Positions 16,081 through 24,362 of a DNA stretch of 43,288 nucleotides are shown here, one piece after another. A model generated the notes under the pieces. The model was not told the origin of the DNA. It did no database searches and saw nothing but the letters and a program-made list of their open reading frames with translations. The DNA is taken from assembly GCA_002877915.1 (NCBI GenBank), contig PNJE01000018.1, positions 1 to 43,288 on the forward strand, read 5' to 3'. A program made the translations under genes and the position numbers. The stretch's first letter is position 1. Each line of letters starts with the position of its first letter. Source of the stretch: Candidatus Aminicenantota bacterium. Lineage in GTDB: Bacteria; Acidobacteriota; Aminicenantia; Aminicenantales; Saccharicenantaceae.

Positions 16081-18417
16081 ATGAAAAAAAATCTAAAGCT
16101 TCTGGCGAGTTTTTCTATTCTGATTTTGAGTCTCTGGTTCTCATTTGGAAGAGCCAGCGGAAGAGAACTTCAAGGCGGAGAAAGAAATTCTAAAAATTAT
16201 AAAGACTTTTTCCCGGTTTCGGTCTGGTATACCGGCGGTCGGGTCCGGGCCCCGATGATTGAACCGGTGACCGAGAAATCAGCGGCTGAATGGCGAGCTG
16301 ATTTAGAGCAGATTAAGAAGTTAGGTTTTAACACCGTCCGATGCTGGATTGAATGGGCTTATAATGAAAAAGAAGAGGGAAAATACGATTTTTCCTCATT
16401 GGAGCTTCTGACTGACCTGGCCGCTCAGGTCGGTCTTAAAGTCATCTGCCAGGTTTATATTGATTCAGCTCCTGAGTGGGTTGGCCGGAAATATCCGGAT
16501 TCAGCTTTTGTGGCTTCGAATGATCTAAAGATTCATTCCCAGTCGGCTCCGGGCTATTGTTTTGATCATCCTGGCGTTAGAGAAAAAGTCCTGAATTTCT
16601 TTAGCCAAGCGGCCAGGGCGGTCAAGGGAAAACCAGCTTTTTATGGGTGGGATTTGTGGAGCGAGCCCCATATCATTAACTGGTCAGAAGTTTACCAGAT
16701 AGGTGACTTGAAATATGTTCAGTTTTGCTATTGTCCTTACAGTCAGGCCAGATTCCGCGGATGGCTCCAGAAAAAATATCAAAAGATCGAAAATCTTAAT
16801 CAGGCCTGGCACCGGACTTTTAAGTCTTTTGATGAGGCCGAACCACCACGTTTTGGAACTATTCTGACCTATACCGATTATCTCGACTGGCAGGAATATA
16901 TATCTGATAAGTTAGCTGAGGATCTGGCTTTAAAAGCTCAGGCGATAAAAAAAGTTCTGCCTGAAACAGTAGTCACCAGCCATTCGGCTATCCCTGGGAT
17001 TTTCAGCCAACCAGCGTGGGATGGCACTCCAGACGACCGCAAGATGAATAATGGTTGTGATTATTACGGAGTTTCGATTTATCCCAAGCATGCCGGAGCG
17101 GTGCGACCCTGGTCGCCTTATTTTCGGGCGGCTGGCCTTGATTTTGTGCGTTCGATGGCCTGGGCCAACCAGGGCTTTTATCTTGGAGAACTCCAGGCTG
17201 GCTATGGAGTTTTCGGGATGAAGGTCAGCCCGCCGGTGACGGCCGAAGATTTGCGGGATTGGATGTGGACCAGCGTAGCTTATGGAGCCCGGGCCATCAA
17301 CCTGTATGCTTATTATCCAATGAGCTCTGGGTATGAAGCCGGAGGGTACGGGCTTATAGAACTTGACGGGAAAGTGACGGCTCGGGCGGAGGAGGCCGGG
17401 CGCCTAGCCAGCGTCATTAATAAAAATATGAATTATTTTCTCCGAGCTCAGCCGCCCCGAGCAGAAATAGCTCTCCTTTACAATCCAATTTCCCACCTGG
17501 TTGGTGGGCAACAGACTTTTACTTCCGAAGGGCAACCAGTGGGTTATAACAACTTAAGTGAATCGCTTCAAGGGTGGTATCGAGCGTTTTATGAGCGGGG
17601 AATTAAAGTAGATTTTCTCCACGTCCGCGACCTTAAAGAAAGAGCGGCCAGCTACCGGCTGATTATAGCTCCGTATCCGGTGATGATTTCAGGTCCTTAT
17701 GTTCAGGAATTAATAAAATTCGTAGAAAATGGCGGTACCTTGGTGGCTGAAGCCCGCTTTGCCTGGATAGATGAAAAGGGCTTTTCTTTTCCTGTGATTC
17801 CAGGTGGGGGACTGGATAAAGTTGTTGGCTGCCGAGAATTCCAGCTTCTCCCAATTGCCAAGACTGGTAAAATTATCGTCAAGGAGAATCATCCAGCCCT
17901 GCCTTTATTAAAACCTGGAGAGCTCCTCGATAGCGTCTTCTTTGAAGAAACTTTTAAACTTGAGGATAAGAAAGCTCAAGTGTTGGCTTCAAGTGAAGAT
18001 GGCCAGCCGATGATCGTTTTAGCTCCTTATGGGCGCGGGCAGGCGATTATGGTCGGCTCTTTTGTCGGCTCGGCTTATTACCATTTTAAAAATATTAACA
18101 ACGGGAAGTTTATGGCCGGGATAGCCGATTGGTTGAAAATTAAGCCAGCGGCTGAGGTGAAAACTACCCCCGAAGAAGCTCTGGTGGAATTACGCTGGCT
18201 GGAAGGCCCCGACTACAGGCTGTTTTTTGCTTTTAACCGCAGTGAAAAGATAGCCGAAGGTCAGATTCATTTGACTTTACCTTGGTCAAAAATCAGCCTG
18301 AAAAATTTGGAGACAGAAAAAGAGATAGTTTTTGCTTCAGGTAGTGATGGAGTTACGTTTAGGACCGAACTTGAACCTCAGGCGGTTCAGGTCTATTTAA
18401 TAAAAAAAGTTAGTTGA
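16081..18417 (+). CDS. exported GH42-like beta-galactosidase family glycosidase
   Basis: 778 residues with a signal peptide (to about residue 25). The N-terminal barrel (45-420) has GFNTVRCWIEWAYNE, the probable acid/base Glu195 in WDLWSEPH and the probable nucleophile Glu370 in YLGELQAG. The second domain (about 460-690) resembles the GH42 trimerisation or class I glutamine-amidotransferase-like domain (RLIIAPYPVMIS, FVENGGTLVAEARFAW, GRGQAIMVGSFVGSAYY). A C-terminal beta domain ends the protein. GH42 enzymes are mostly beta-galactosidases, and related exported groups act on other beta-linked sugars. Assignment to this clan is firm and the substrate open. No close partner lies upstream; the kinase gene follows 174 bases later. 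Confidence 0.85.
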   Translation: MKKNLKLLASFSILILSLWFSFGRASGRELQGGERNSKNYKDFFPVSVWYTGGRVRAPMIEPVTEKSAAEWRADLEQIKKLGFNTVRCWIEWAYNEKEEGKYDFSSLELLTDLAAQVGLKVICQVYIDSAPEWVGRKYPDSAFVASNDLKIHSQSAPGYCFDHPGVREKVLNFFSQAARAVKGKPAFYGWDLWSEPHIINWSEVYQIGDLKYVQFCYCPYSQARFRGWLQKKYQKIENLNQAWHRTFKSFDEAEPPRFGTILTYTDYLDWQEYISDKLAEDLALKAQAIKKVLPETVVTSHSAIPGIFSQPAWDGTPDDRKMNNGCDYYGVSIYPKHAGAVRPWSPYFRAAGLDFVRSMAWANQGFYLGELQAGYGVFGMKVSPPVTAEDLRDWMWTSVAYGARAINLYAYYPMSSGYEAGGYGLIELDGKVTARAEEAGRLASVINKNMNYFLRAQPPRAEIALLYNPISHLVGGQQTFTSEGQPVGYNNLSESLQGWYRAFYERGIKVDFLHVRDLKERAASYRLIIAPYPVMISGPYVQELIKFVENGGTLVAEARFAWIDEKGFSFPVIPGGGLDKVVGCREFQLLPIAKTGKIIVKENHPALPLLKPGELLDSVFFEETFKLEDKKAQVLASSEDGQPMIVLAPYGRGQAIMVGSFVGSAYYHFKNINNGKFMAGIADWLKIKPAAEVKTTPEEALVELRWLEGPDYRLFFAFNRSEKIAEGQIHLTLPWSKISLKNLETEKEIVFASGSDGVTFRTELEPQAVQVYLIKKVS

Positions 18418-18591
18418 AAATTAAGGCTCATGGAGTTGATAGCCTATCTTCCAGAGATATTTTAAAAGTTATAAATGGAAAAGCTTTTGGTAGCCAGGAT
18501 GATTGTGCTTTTAAGTAATAACCTATTAGATTTTTCAGTTCAGGTTGTCGGGCGCGGCAAACAGCAATTCAAGAATTAGGAGAAGCAAAAG

Positions 18592-19614
18592 ATGAAAAAG
18601 GCTTCTGAGGTTAAAAGGAATCTTAAGCGGAACAACCTTCGAATCAAAAATAAGTATGAATATGTTGCCGCTATTGATGTCGGCGGGACAAAAATGGCTT
18701 CGGCCCTCTTTACTGAAAAAGGGCAGCTTATGTTTGGAGCAGAAATCCCAACTCCAACAGATGGTGGTGAGCAAGCCGTCCAACAGATAATTTCACTTTA
18801 TCTTCAGCTTGAAGCTGAGGCCAGAAAAAGAGGCCATCGCTTGCTGGCTACCGGAGTGTGTATTCCTGGAATGGTCAATCCAAAGAAGGGCCTGGTCTGG
18901 GCTCCAAACATAAAAGGATGGAAGGATTTTCCATTAATCAAAATTTTGAAGAAGGAAATTTCCGGTCGGCTTTCTGTTATAAGTGACCGCACAGCCTATG
19001 TCCTCGGGGAAGCCTGGATGGGAGTGGCCAAGGATAAAAAGAATGTGATTTATTTAGCCGTTGGAACTGGCATAGGAGCCGGCCTTATGTCTGACGGCCG
19101 GATTATCCATGGCCAGGCAGATCTGGCCGGGGCGGTTGGGTGGATGGCTTTAAATCGGGAATTTAAAAAAGAATATCTAAGACTGGGTTGCTTTGAATCA
19201 GAAGCCTCAGGCGCGGCTTTCTTCAAAAAAGCCCGGGCTTTAGTTAAAAGTCATCCTGAAATTTTTCCTGAAGAAAAGACCCCTGGCCATAAAATAAAAG
19301 AAGCCGTCGAAATGGTCTGCCAGGCTGCTCGGGATGGGGAGTCTTTAGCTCTAAAATTAATTGAAGAATTTCAGGATTATTTAGCCATGGGAGTAGCTAA
19401 TCTGGTCAGCACCTTAAACCCTGAGGTAGTAGTACTTGGAGGTGGGCTTTTTAAATCGGCTGATCTCTTCCTGGAGCCAATTAAAAAAAAGTTTAAACTC
19501 TGGGCTCAGCCGTTAGCCTCGAAGTCGGTAAAAATTTCTCTCTCGGCTCTGGGTCAACAAGCTGCTCTTTATGGTTGTGCCTGGGCGGCGCTTAATGAAG
19601 AATGGGGAACGTGA
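18592..19614 (+). CDS. divergent ROK-family sugar kinase (probable amino-sugar kinase)
   Basis: 340 residues, usual ROK length. The phosphate-binding DVGGTK is at 29-34. The catalytic Asp is probably Asp132 (SDRTAYVLGEAW, where most ROKs have N-D-A-N). The second phosphate loop is VGTGIGAGL (158-165), and VVVLGGGL (279-286) is the adenosine motif. The sugar-binding E-x-G-H found in most ROK kinases is replaced by LAGAVGWMAL (178-187), and the zinc CxCGxxGC cluster is reduced to Cys200. The substrate pocket is therefore atypical. The gene sits before an SIS protein and upstream of NagA, so phosphorylation of GlcNAc or GlcN is the likely role. AGGAG precedes the ATG. Confidence 0.85.
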   Translation: MKKASEVKRNLKRNNLRIKNKYEYVAAIDVGGTKMASALFTEKGQLMFGAEIPTPTDGGEQAVQQIISLYLQLEAEARKRGHRLLATGVCIPGMVNPKKGLVWAPNIKGWKDFPLIKILKKEISGRLSVISDRTAYVLGEAWMGVAKDKKNVIYLAVGTGIGAGLMSDGRIIHGQADLAGAVGWMALNREFKKEYLRLGCFESEASGAAFFKKARALVKSHPEIFPEEKTPGHKIKEAVEMVCQAARDGESLALKLIEEFQDYLAMGVANLVSTLNPEVVVLGGGLFKSADLFLEPIKKKFKLWAQPLASKSVKISLSALGQQAALYGCAWAALNEEWGT

Positions 19615-19704
19615 TAGTAAAAGCAAAAAATGGGCAATTGAGGAGGATAAAGCCAATAATTTTTTTCAAAGAAAATATTTAATTGGTAAAGAAAGGAGAA
19701 GTTC

Positions 19705-20466
19705 ATGTCGGCGGAAAAGTATTTAGAGAAGATTCAGAGTATTATTAAAGAAATTCAGGAAACTCAAACCGAACCAATTAAAAAAGCAGCCCGGCTGATG
19801 GCTGAGGCCATCTCTTCTGGCGGCCGAGTTTACCTTTTTGGCAGCGGCCATTCGGTTATTCCAGTTATGGATGTATTCCCGCGCTATGGGAGTTTCATTG
19901 GCTTTTATCCACTTTATGATCCCAGATTGATGTGGCATAGCGTTATCGGACCAGGCGGAGCCCGGGAACTTCTCTGGATTGAAAGACAGGAAGGGTATGC
20001 TAAGATTTTTCTTCAGAGTTATTCCTTACAGCCGCCCGATGTAATCATTATTTTTTCTCATGGGGGCCGCAACGCTGCTCCGATTGAAGTCGCCCTGGAG
20101 GCGAAGGCCCGAGGGCTCAAGGTGATTAGTGTTTCCAGCCATCAGAATATGAAGGTCTCTAAGCCAGCTCATTCTTGCGGCCAATTCCTATCTCAGCTGG
20201 CTGATGTAGCCATAGATAATTGCGTGCCGCCGGAAGATGCATTGATTGATGTCGGTCAACCAGAAAGAATTGCAGCCGGTTCGACAGTAGCCGCGGTTTC
20301 GGTGGCCATGGCTTTAGTAGCTGAAACCGGTGCCCGCCTGGCCGCAGAGAGGAAATTGACTCCCACTTTTGTATCGCCCAATGTGCCAGGAATTTCTTCC
20401 GACCATAACGACCTGGTTTACCGGGCTTTTACTGAATTTTTTTATTCCCGTCCGCTTAAAAAGTAA
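19705..20466 (+). CDS. SIS-domain sugar-phosphate-binding protein (UPF0309-like)
   Basis: 253 residues forming one SIS domain, probably cytoplasmic. The N-terminal helix (EKYLEKIQSIIKEIQETQ) precedes GGRVYLFGSGHS (39-50), the phosphosugar loop. PPDVIIIFSHGGRNAAPIEVALEAKARG and VISVSSHQNM follow (about 108-150), and conserved ends are GSTVAAVSVAMALVAE and NVPGISSDHNDL. The family is related to phosphoheptose isomerase and MurQ-like enzymes, but members of this subgroup have no settled function. Placed between a ROK kinase and a transporter in an amino-sugar block, it may isomerise, deaminate or bind GlcN/GlcNAc phosphates. GAAAGGAG lies 9 bases before the ATG. Confidence 0.85.
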   Translation: MSAEKYLEKIQSIIKEIQETQTEPIKKAARLMAEAISSGGRVYLFGSGHSVIPVMDVFPRYGSFIGFYPLYDPRLMWHSVIGPGGARELLWIERQEGYAKIFLQSYSLQPPDVIIIFSHGGRNAAPIEVALEAKARGLKVISVSSHQNMKVSKPAHSCGQFLSQLADVAIDNCVPPEDALIDVGQPERIAAGSTVAAVSVAMALVAETGARLAAERKLTPTFVSPNVPGISSDHNDLVYRAFTEFFYSRPLKK

Positions 20467-20806
20467 AAGGCAGTTAATAGAGCAGCGAAGAGATATATTA
20501 AATTGGCTTTGGAGAGGTGCTTAACGGCCAAAGAAAAATAAAAAGTGAGAAAATTAAAAAGAGACGGGAAAATAGCTCAGGTGATGACCCCCTGGAGTTG
20601 AAAATTACTGATAAGCTGGAGCTTTCAGCTTAATTAAAAAAAGGAGCAAGGCCGAAATAAGATAAAGGGCCAAGTCATCTTTATTGGTAATAGCTAAATT
20701 AGCTGTTTAATCTAATTTGACCGGCTGTTGATAAAAATTCAAAATAGACAATCAGTCGAAATTAAATTAATTTAAGAAAAAGAAAAAAATAGAACAAGAA
20801 GGGAAA
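20467..20806. other. gene-free stretch before the MFS gene
   Basis: 340 purine- and AT-rich bases without a convincing reading frame. The only structure is a 7-bp hairpin TAAGCTG / CAGCTTA (20612-20632, 7-base loop) without a T-run. No known riboswitch core was recognised. Confidence 0.5.
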
Positions 20807-22000
20807 ATGAAAAGCCAAAATTTAGAATCAACTAAAGAGAAAAAGTCTTTAAATAATGCCCTGACTACCGCCTGTTCTGCCGGGATGTTTGTTTTTGGAA
20901 TTGTCATGGCTATTCTGGGAGCCATTCTGCCTGAGCTTTTCAAGACTCTCCAGTTAAGAAGGGTAGATGCCGGGAATCTTTTCTTTTTTATGAACTTAAG
21001 CATGCTCCTAACTACTCTTTTTTTTGGCCCGGTGGTTGATCGCTTCGGTTTTAGAATATTTCTGCTTTTAAGCTCGCTGGTAGTCGGCCTGTCTTTTACC
21101 GGGTTGGCTTTTTCTTCCAGCTATTCTGGAATTTTAATTTCAGTAATTTTTTTGGGACTGGCCGGTGCCGGGCTAAATGGCGGGACCAATGCTTTAGTTA
21201 ATGATATTCACCCTGAAAACAGAGCTGCCGCCCTTAATTTTTTAGGGATTTTCTTTGGGTTTGGCGCTCTTCTGATTCCACTTTTAATTGGTGCCCTGCT
21301 GAGATTGGCCGGAATAAAACCAATAATTCTGGTCGCTGCTGTTTTTAGCCTCTTGCCCTTTATTCTTTTTTTGCTTCTCGATTTTCCTCAGCCAAAGCAA
21401 CCTCAGAGTTTTCCTCTTAAAGATTTAAAGAAGATAGCTGGCTCAGGAGTTTTATGGCTGGGAGCATTTATTTTATTTTTCCAGTCAGGAAATGAATTCT
21501 CGGTAGGTGGATGGCTCAGCAGCTTTTTCCAGGAAAAATTCAACTTGGGAGGTAGTGGGTCCGCCCTGGTCCTTTCTGGCTATTGGTTATTATTGATGGT
21601 TGGGCGACTGTCTTTTTCTAAATTTCTAACGGGAATAAAGAGAGAGAAAGTTATTATTGGCGGCGCCTTTTTATCATTTTTAGCCCTTCTGGGAATGATT
21701 TTTGTTACCGAGAAAATACCAGCCATCTTTTTTGCTCTTTTCTTGGGGCTGGGTTTTTCGGTTATTTATCCCACTACCTTATCAATAATAGGCGAAAATT
21801 TTTCCAATTATTCTGGGACAGCTTTTTCTTTAGCCATTGGCACCGGGTTGGTTGGGGGGATGCTTTCTCCGTGGCTAATAGGTCAGGCCAGCCAACACTA
21901 TTCTTTAAGCCAAGCTCTTTTCATCCCGGCTTTTAATCTTCTGATGATTATGGGACTTAGCAGCTGGCTGTACTTTAAATTTTTAAAAAAAGCTAATTAA
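20807..22000 (+). CDS. MFS sugar transporter (FucP/NagP-like)
   Basis: 397 residues with twelve hydrophobic segments. They begin at about residue 24 (AGMFVFGIVMAILGAIL) and are split by a loop near 200-225 (DFPQPKQPQSFPLKDLKK). The loop between helices 2 and 3 has GPVVDRFGFRIF, a form of the MFS motif A. GGLVSG-like turns and PTTLSIIGE (helix 10) resemble the FucP/NagP branch of sugar-proton symporters. It would carry the monosaccharide released by the surrounding glycosidases across the inner membrane. Substrate choice of GlcNAc or GlcN rests on neighbours only. GAAGGGAAA lies upstream of the ATG. Confidence 0.85.
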   Translation: MKSQNLESTKEKKSLNNALTTACSAGMFVFGIVMAILGAILPELFKTLQLRRVDAGNLFFFMNLSMLLTTLFFGPVVDRFGFRIFLLLSSLVVGLSFTGLAFSSSYSGILISVIFLGLAGAGLNGGTNALVNDIHPENRAAALNFLGIFFGFGALLIPLLIGALLRLAGIKPIILVAAVFSLLPFILFLLLDFPQPKQPQSFPLKDLKKIAGSGVLWLGAFILFFQSGNEFSVGGWLSSFFQEKFNLGGSGSALVLSGYWLLLMVGRLSFSKFLTGIKREKVIIGGAFLSFLALLGMIFVTEKIPAIFFALFLGLGFSVIYPTTLSIIGENFSNYSGTAFSLAIGTGLVGGMLSPWLIGQASQHYSLSQALFIPAFNLLMIMGLSSWLYFKFLKKAN

Positions 22001-22066
22001 TAATAAAATAATGAGCGGGAAAAAGAACCTATGTCCGCCAAATGTTATCGAAGGGGAGGGAAATAT

Positions 22067-22960
22067 ATGAAAAAGTTTTCATATGTTATTTTTATCTTCG
22101 GACTTCTTCTGGCCTTGATCCTCATCCAGATGGACCTGGGATTAGGTAATATAGCTGGATTGGCGAGCGAACCACCGCTGGTTGAATTAATAGTCAGAGG
22201 AGATGATATGGGAATGGCCCAGGCAGCTAATGAAGCTTTTGAGATAGCTTTTTCCCGAGGTATCTTGACTACTGGTGGGTTAATTGTCCCTTCGCCCTGG
22301 TTTGAAGATGCGGCTCGCCGTTGCCGGGAAAACTGGTCATGGTCAGTAGGTGTTCATCTGTGCGTCAATGCCGAATGGAAAGATTACCGCTGGCGTCCGA
22401 TTTTGCCATTCAATCTTGTTCCTACCCTGGTGGATGACGATGGCTATTTTTATCCAACAGCCGAGGCCTTTTTAGCTGCTCACCCCCGGGTGGAAGAAGT
22501 GGAAAAAGAGCTTCGGGCTCAGATTGAGAGGGCTTTAGCCCGCGGTCTTCGTCTTGATTATCTGGATACCCACATGGACAGCCTGGAAATGAGAGAAGAA
22601 TTCAAGGCAGTAGTCATAAAGCTTTCCCGAGAATACGGTCTTCCCATCTCCGGTGAGTGCGGAGAAAACCGGGAATTTTTTGATATTTATAGTGTTCCGC
22701 CTGAGGAAAAAGAAAAAGTTCTCTTAGAAAAACTTATGACTGCCAGGCCGGGTCTTTATCTCCTGGTGGTTCATCCTGGCCTGGATACACCTGAGGAGAG
22801 AGCCCTCATTGATTCCAACCCCGATGGTTTGCCCAATGTCTATAAATATCGTTCGGCTGAACTCCGGGCTCTCCTCAGTCCCAGAGTAAAAAAAATTATC
22901 ACGAATAAAAAAATCAAACTTTTAAATTACCGGGAGTTAAGAGCCCAGGGAAGAGTATAG
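22067..22960 (+). CDS. exported ChbG/YdjC-family carbohydrate deacetylase
   Basis: 297 residues from the ATG at 22067, chosen because GGGAGGG lies directly upstream and a signal peptide starts there; an in-frame ATG at 22031 has a weaker site. Family metal-site features are present: Asp46-Asp47 in VRGDDMGM, His97 in GVHLCVN, His169 in LDTHMDSL and HPG near residue 238. ChbG removes acetyl from chitooligosaccharides. Most relatives are cytoplasmic, while this one has a membrane segment or signal (residues 5-34), so it would act in the periplasm or on its face. Together with the GH18 enzyme and the GH2 glucosaminidase-like enzyme, it suggests a deacetylate-then-hydrolyse order. Confidence 0.85.
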   Translation: MKKFSYVIFIFGLLLALILIQMDLGLGNIAGLASEPPLVELIVRGDDMGMAQAANEAFEIAFSRGILTTGGLIVPSPWFEDAARRCRENWSWSVGVHLCVNAEWKDYRWRPILPFNLVPTLVDDDGYFYPTAEAFLAAHPRVEEVEKELRAQIERALARGLRLDYLDTHMDSLEMREEFKAVVIKLSREYGLPISGECGENREFFDIYSVPPEEKEKVLLEKLMTARPGLYLLVVHPGLDTPEERALIDSNPDGLPNVYKYRSAELRALLSPRVKKIITNKKIKLLNYRELRAQGRV

Positions 22961-23162
22961 CTCTAAGGATTAAGGTTTGAAATCCGGGAGGGATTGATTT
23001 GAGAGCTTTAAAGTCAATTTTTGATTTCTTCAGGAAGTGATAAATGAATCGGTCAGCGACTAGAACTGTGGTTAATAAAGCCAGCTAGGGTTTAAAATCG
23101 TTTAGGCTGGCCAAAAGTGATAAAATTTATAGCTGAAGTTACAATAAAAAAGGAGCATAAAA

Positions 23163-24338
23163 ATGCCAAAAGTTAAAGCTATCAAAGGCAATTTGATATT
23201 GCCGGATAGAATTGTGGAGAATGGCCTGATTCTTATAAAAGAAGGGAAAATAGCTGACCTTTATGAGGCTAAGAAAATTTCTTCGCTCGATTTAAGTTCC
23301 ATTGAAGTAATTGACCGGAGCGGACTTTACCTTTCGCCGGGGCTCATAGATGTCCATCTTCATGGAGCTTTAGGGAAAGAAGCTATGGACGGTCGAGCTG
23401 AGAGTTTGAGGTTGATGGCCACCCACCAAGCAGCCTGTGGAGTAACTGGATTTTTCCCTACGACCCTAACTGCCAGCCTCGAAGATATTATAACCGCTAT
23501 TGAAGCGGTCCAGGAAGTCAGAAAAGAAAATTTAGTTTCCCAGGTTTTGGGAATTCACTTGGAAGGACCCTTTGTCAGTTTGAAGCGCAAAGGTGCTCAG
23601 AATCCAGAATTTATAAGGGAAATAAGTGATCAGGAACTTGAAATTCTCCGGAGGTCTCTCTCTGGCCTTAAGACCTTGATTACTATAGCTCCTGAGGTGG
23701 CCCATAACCTGGACTACATAAAGAAGATGAAGGAATTCGGCTGGGTGGTTTCGATCGGTCATTCCGATGCTACCTACGAGGAGGCCAGAAAAGCCATCGA
23801 ACAGGGCAGTAATCATGCGACCCATCTTTTTAATGCCTGGCGAGAATTTCATCACCGGGAGCCCGGAGGAATAGGAGCAGTTCTGGATGATGATCGGGTG
23901 TTTGTCGAATTGATTGCCGATGGCATCCATGTACATCCCTGTTTCATTCGGCTGGCGGTGTTCCGCAAAGGAGTGAACCGGGTTTGTTTGATTACGGATT
24001 CTTTAAAAGAAACAGGTTTGCCCGATGGGACCTATGCTTGGGGTGGCCTTGAGGTTGTCCTTAAAGGCAACGAAATCCGGTTAAAAGATTCCGGTGTCCT
24101 GGCTGGTTCGGTTCTGCACCTTAACCGGGCAGTTAAAAATGTTTTGGAATGGACCGGCTTATCGATACCCGAGGTAATATTCATGGCCTCGTTGACCCCA
24201 GCCAAAAGTGTCGGACTGGAAGCTGAAGTGGGGAGCCTGGAAAAGGGCAAACTGGCCAATATAGCCGTTTTTAATGGCGATTTTGAAACCGTGGAAACAT
24301 ATCTTCTGGGAGAGAGGGTTTATCCAGGAATAAAATAA
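23163..24338 (+). CDS. nagA: N-acetylglucosamine-6-phosphate deacetylase
   Basis: 391 residues, the normal NagA length, no signal, cytoplasmic. It hydrolyses GlcNAc-6-phosphate to GlcN-6-phosphate and acetate. Motifs in order are DVHLHG (His65, His67), HLEGPF (Glu134, metal), GHSDAT (His200), THLFNAW (His221; most relatives have HLFNAM), ADGIHVHP (253-259), ITDS with catalytic Asp279 (usually TDA) and LAGS. AAGGAG precedes the ATG by 7 bases. The next gene follows after 24 bases, so the GH116-like gene is in the same transcript. No NagB-like deaminase follows, which is unusual for nag operons. Confidence 0.95.
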   Translation: MPKVKAIKGNLILPDRIVENGLILIKEGKIADLYEAKKISSLDLSSIEVIDRSGLYLSPGLIDVHLHGALGKEAMDGRAESLRLMATHQAACGVTGFFPTTLTASLEDIITAIEAVQEVRKENLVSQVLGIHLEGPFVSLKRKGAQNPEFIREISDQELEILRRSLSGLKTLITIAPEVAHNLDYIKKMKEFGWVVSIGHSDATYEEARKAIEQGSNHATHLFNAWREFHHREPGGIGAVLDDDRVFVELIADGIHVHPCFIRLAVFRKGVNRVCLITDSLKETGLPDGTYAWGGLEVVLKGNEIRLKDSGVLAGSVLHLNRAVKNVLEWTGLSIPEVIFMASLTPAKSVGLEAEVGSLEKGKLANIAVFNGDFETVETYLLGERVYPGIK

Positions 24339-24362
24339 AGGAAAAAGAGGAAAGGAGGAGAC

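Noticed and set aside
20612-20632. 7-bp hairpin TAAGCTG/CAGCTTA considered as terminator or riboswitch
   Set aside because: No T-run and no known aptamer or ribozyme core; glmS-type sequence was looked for by eye and not found.
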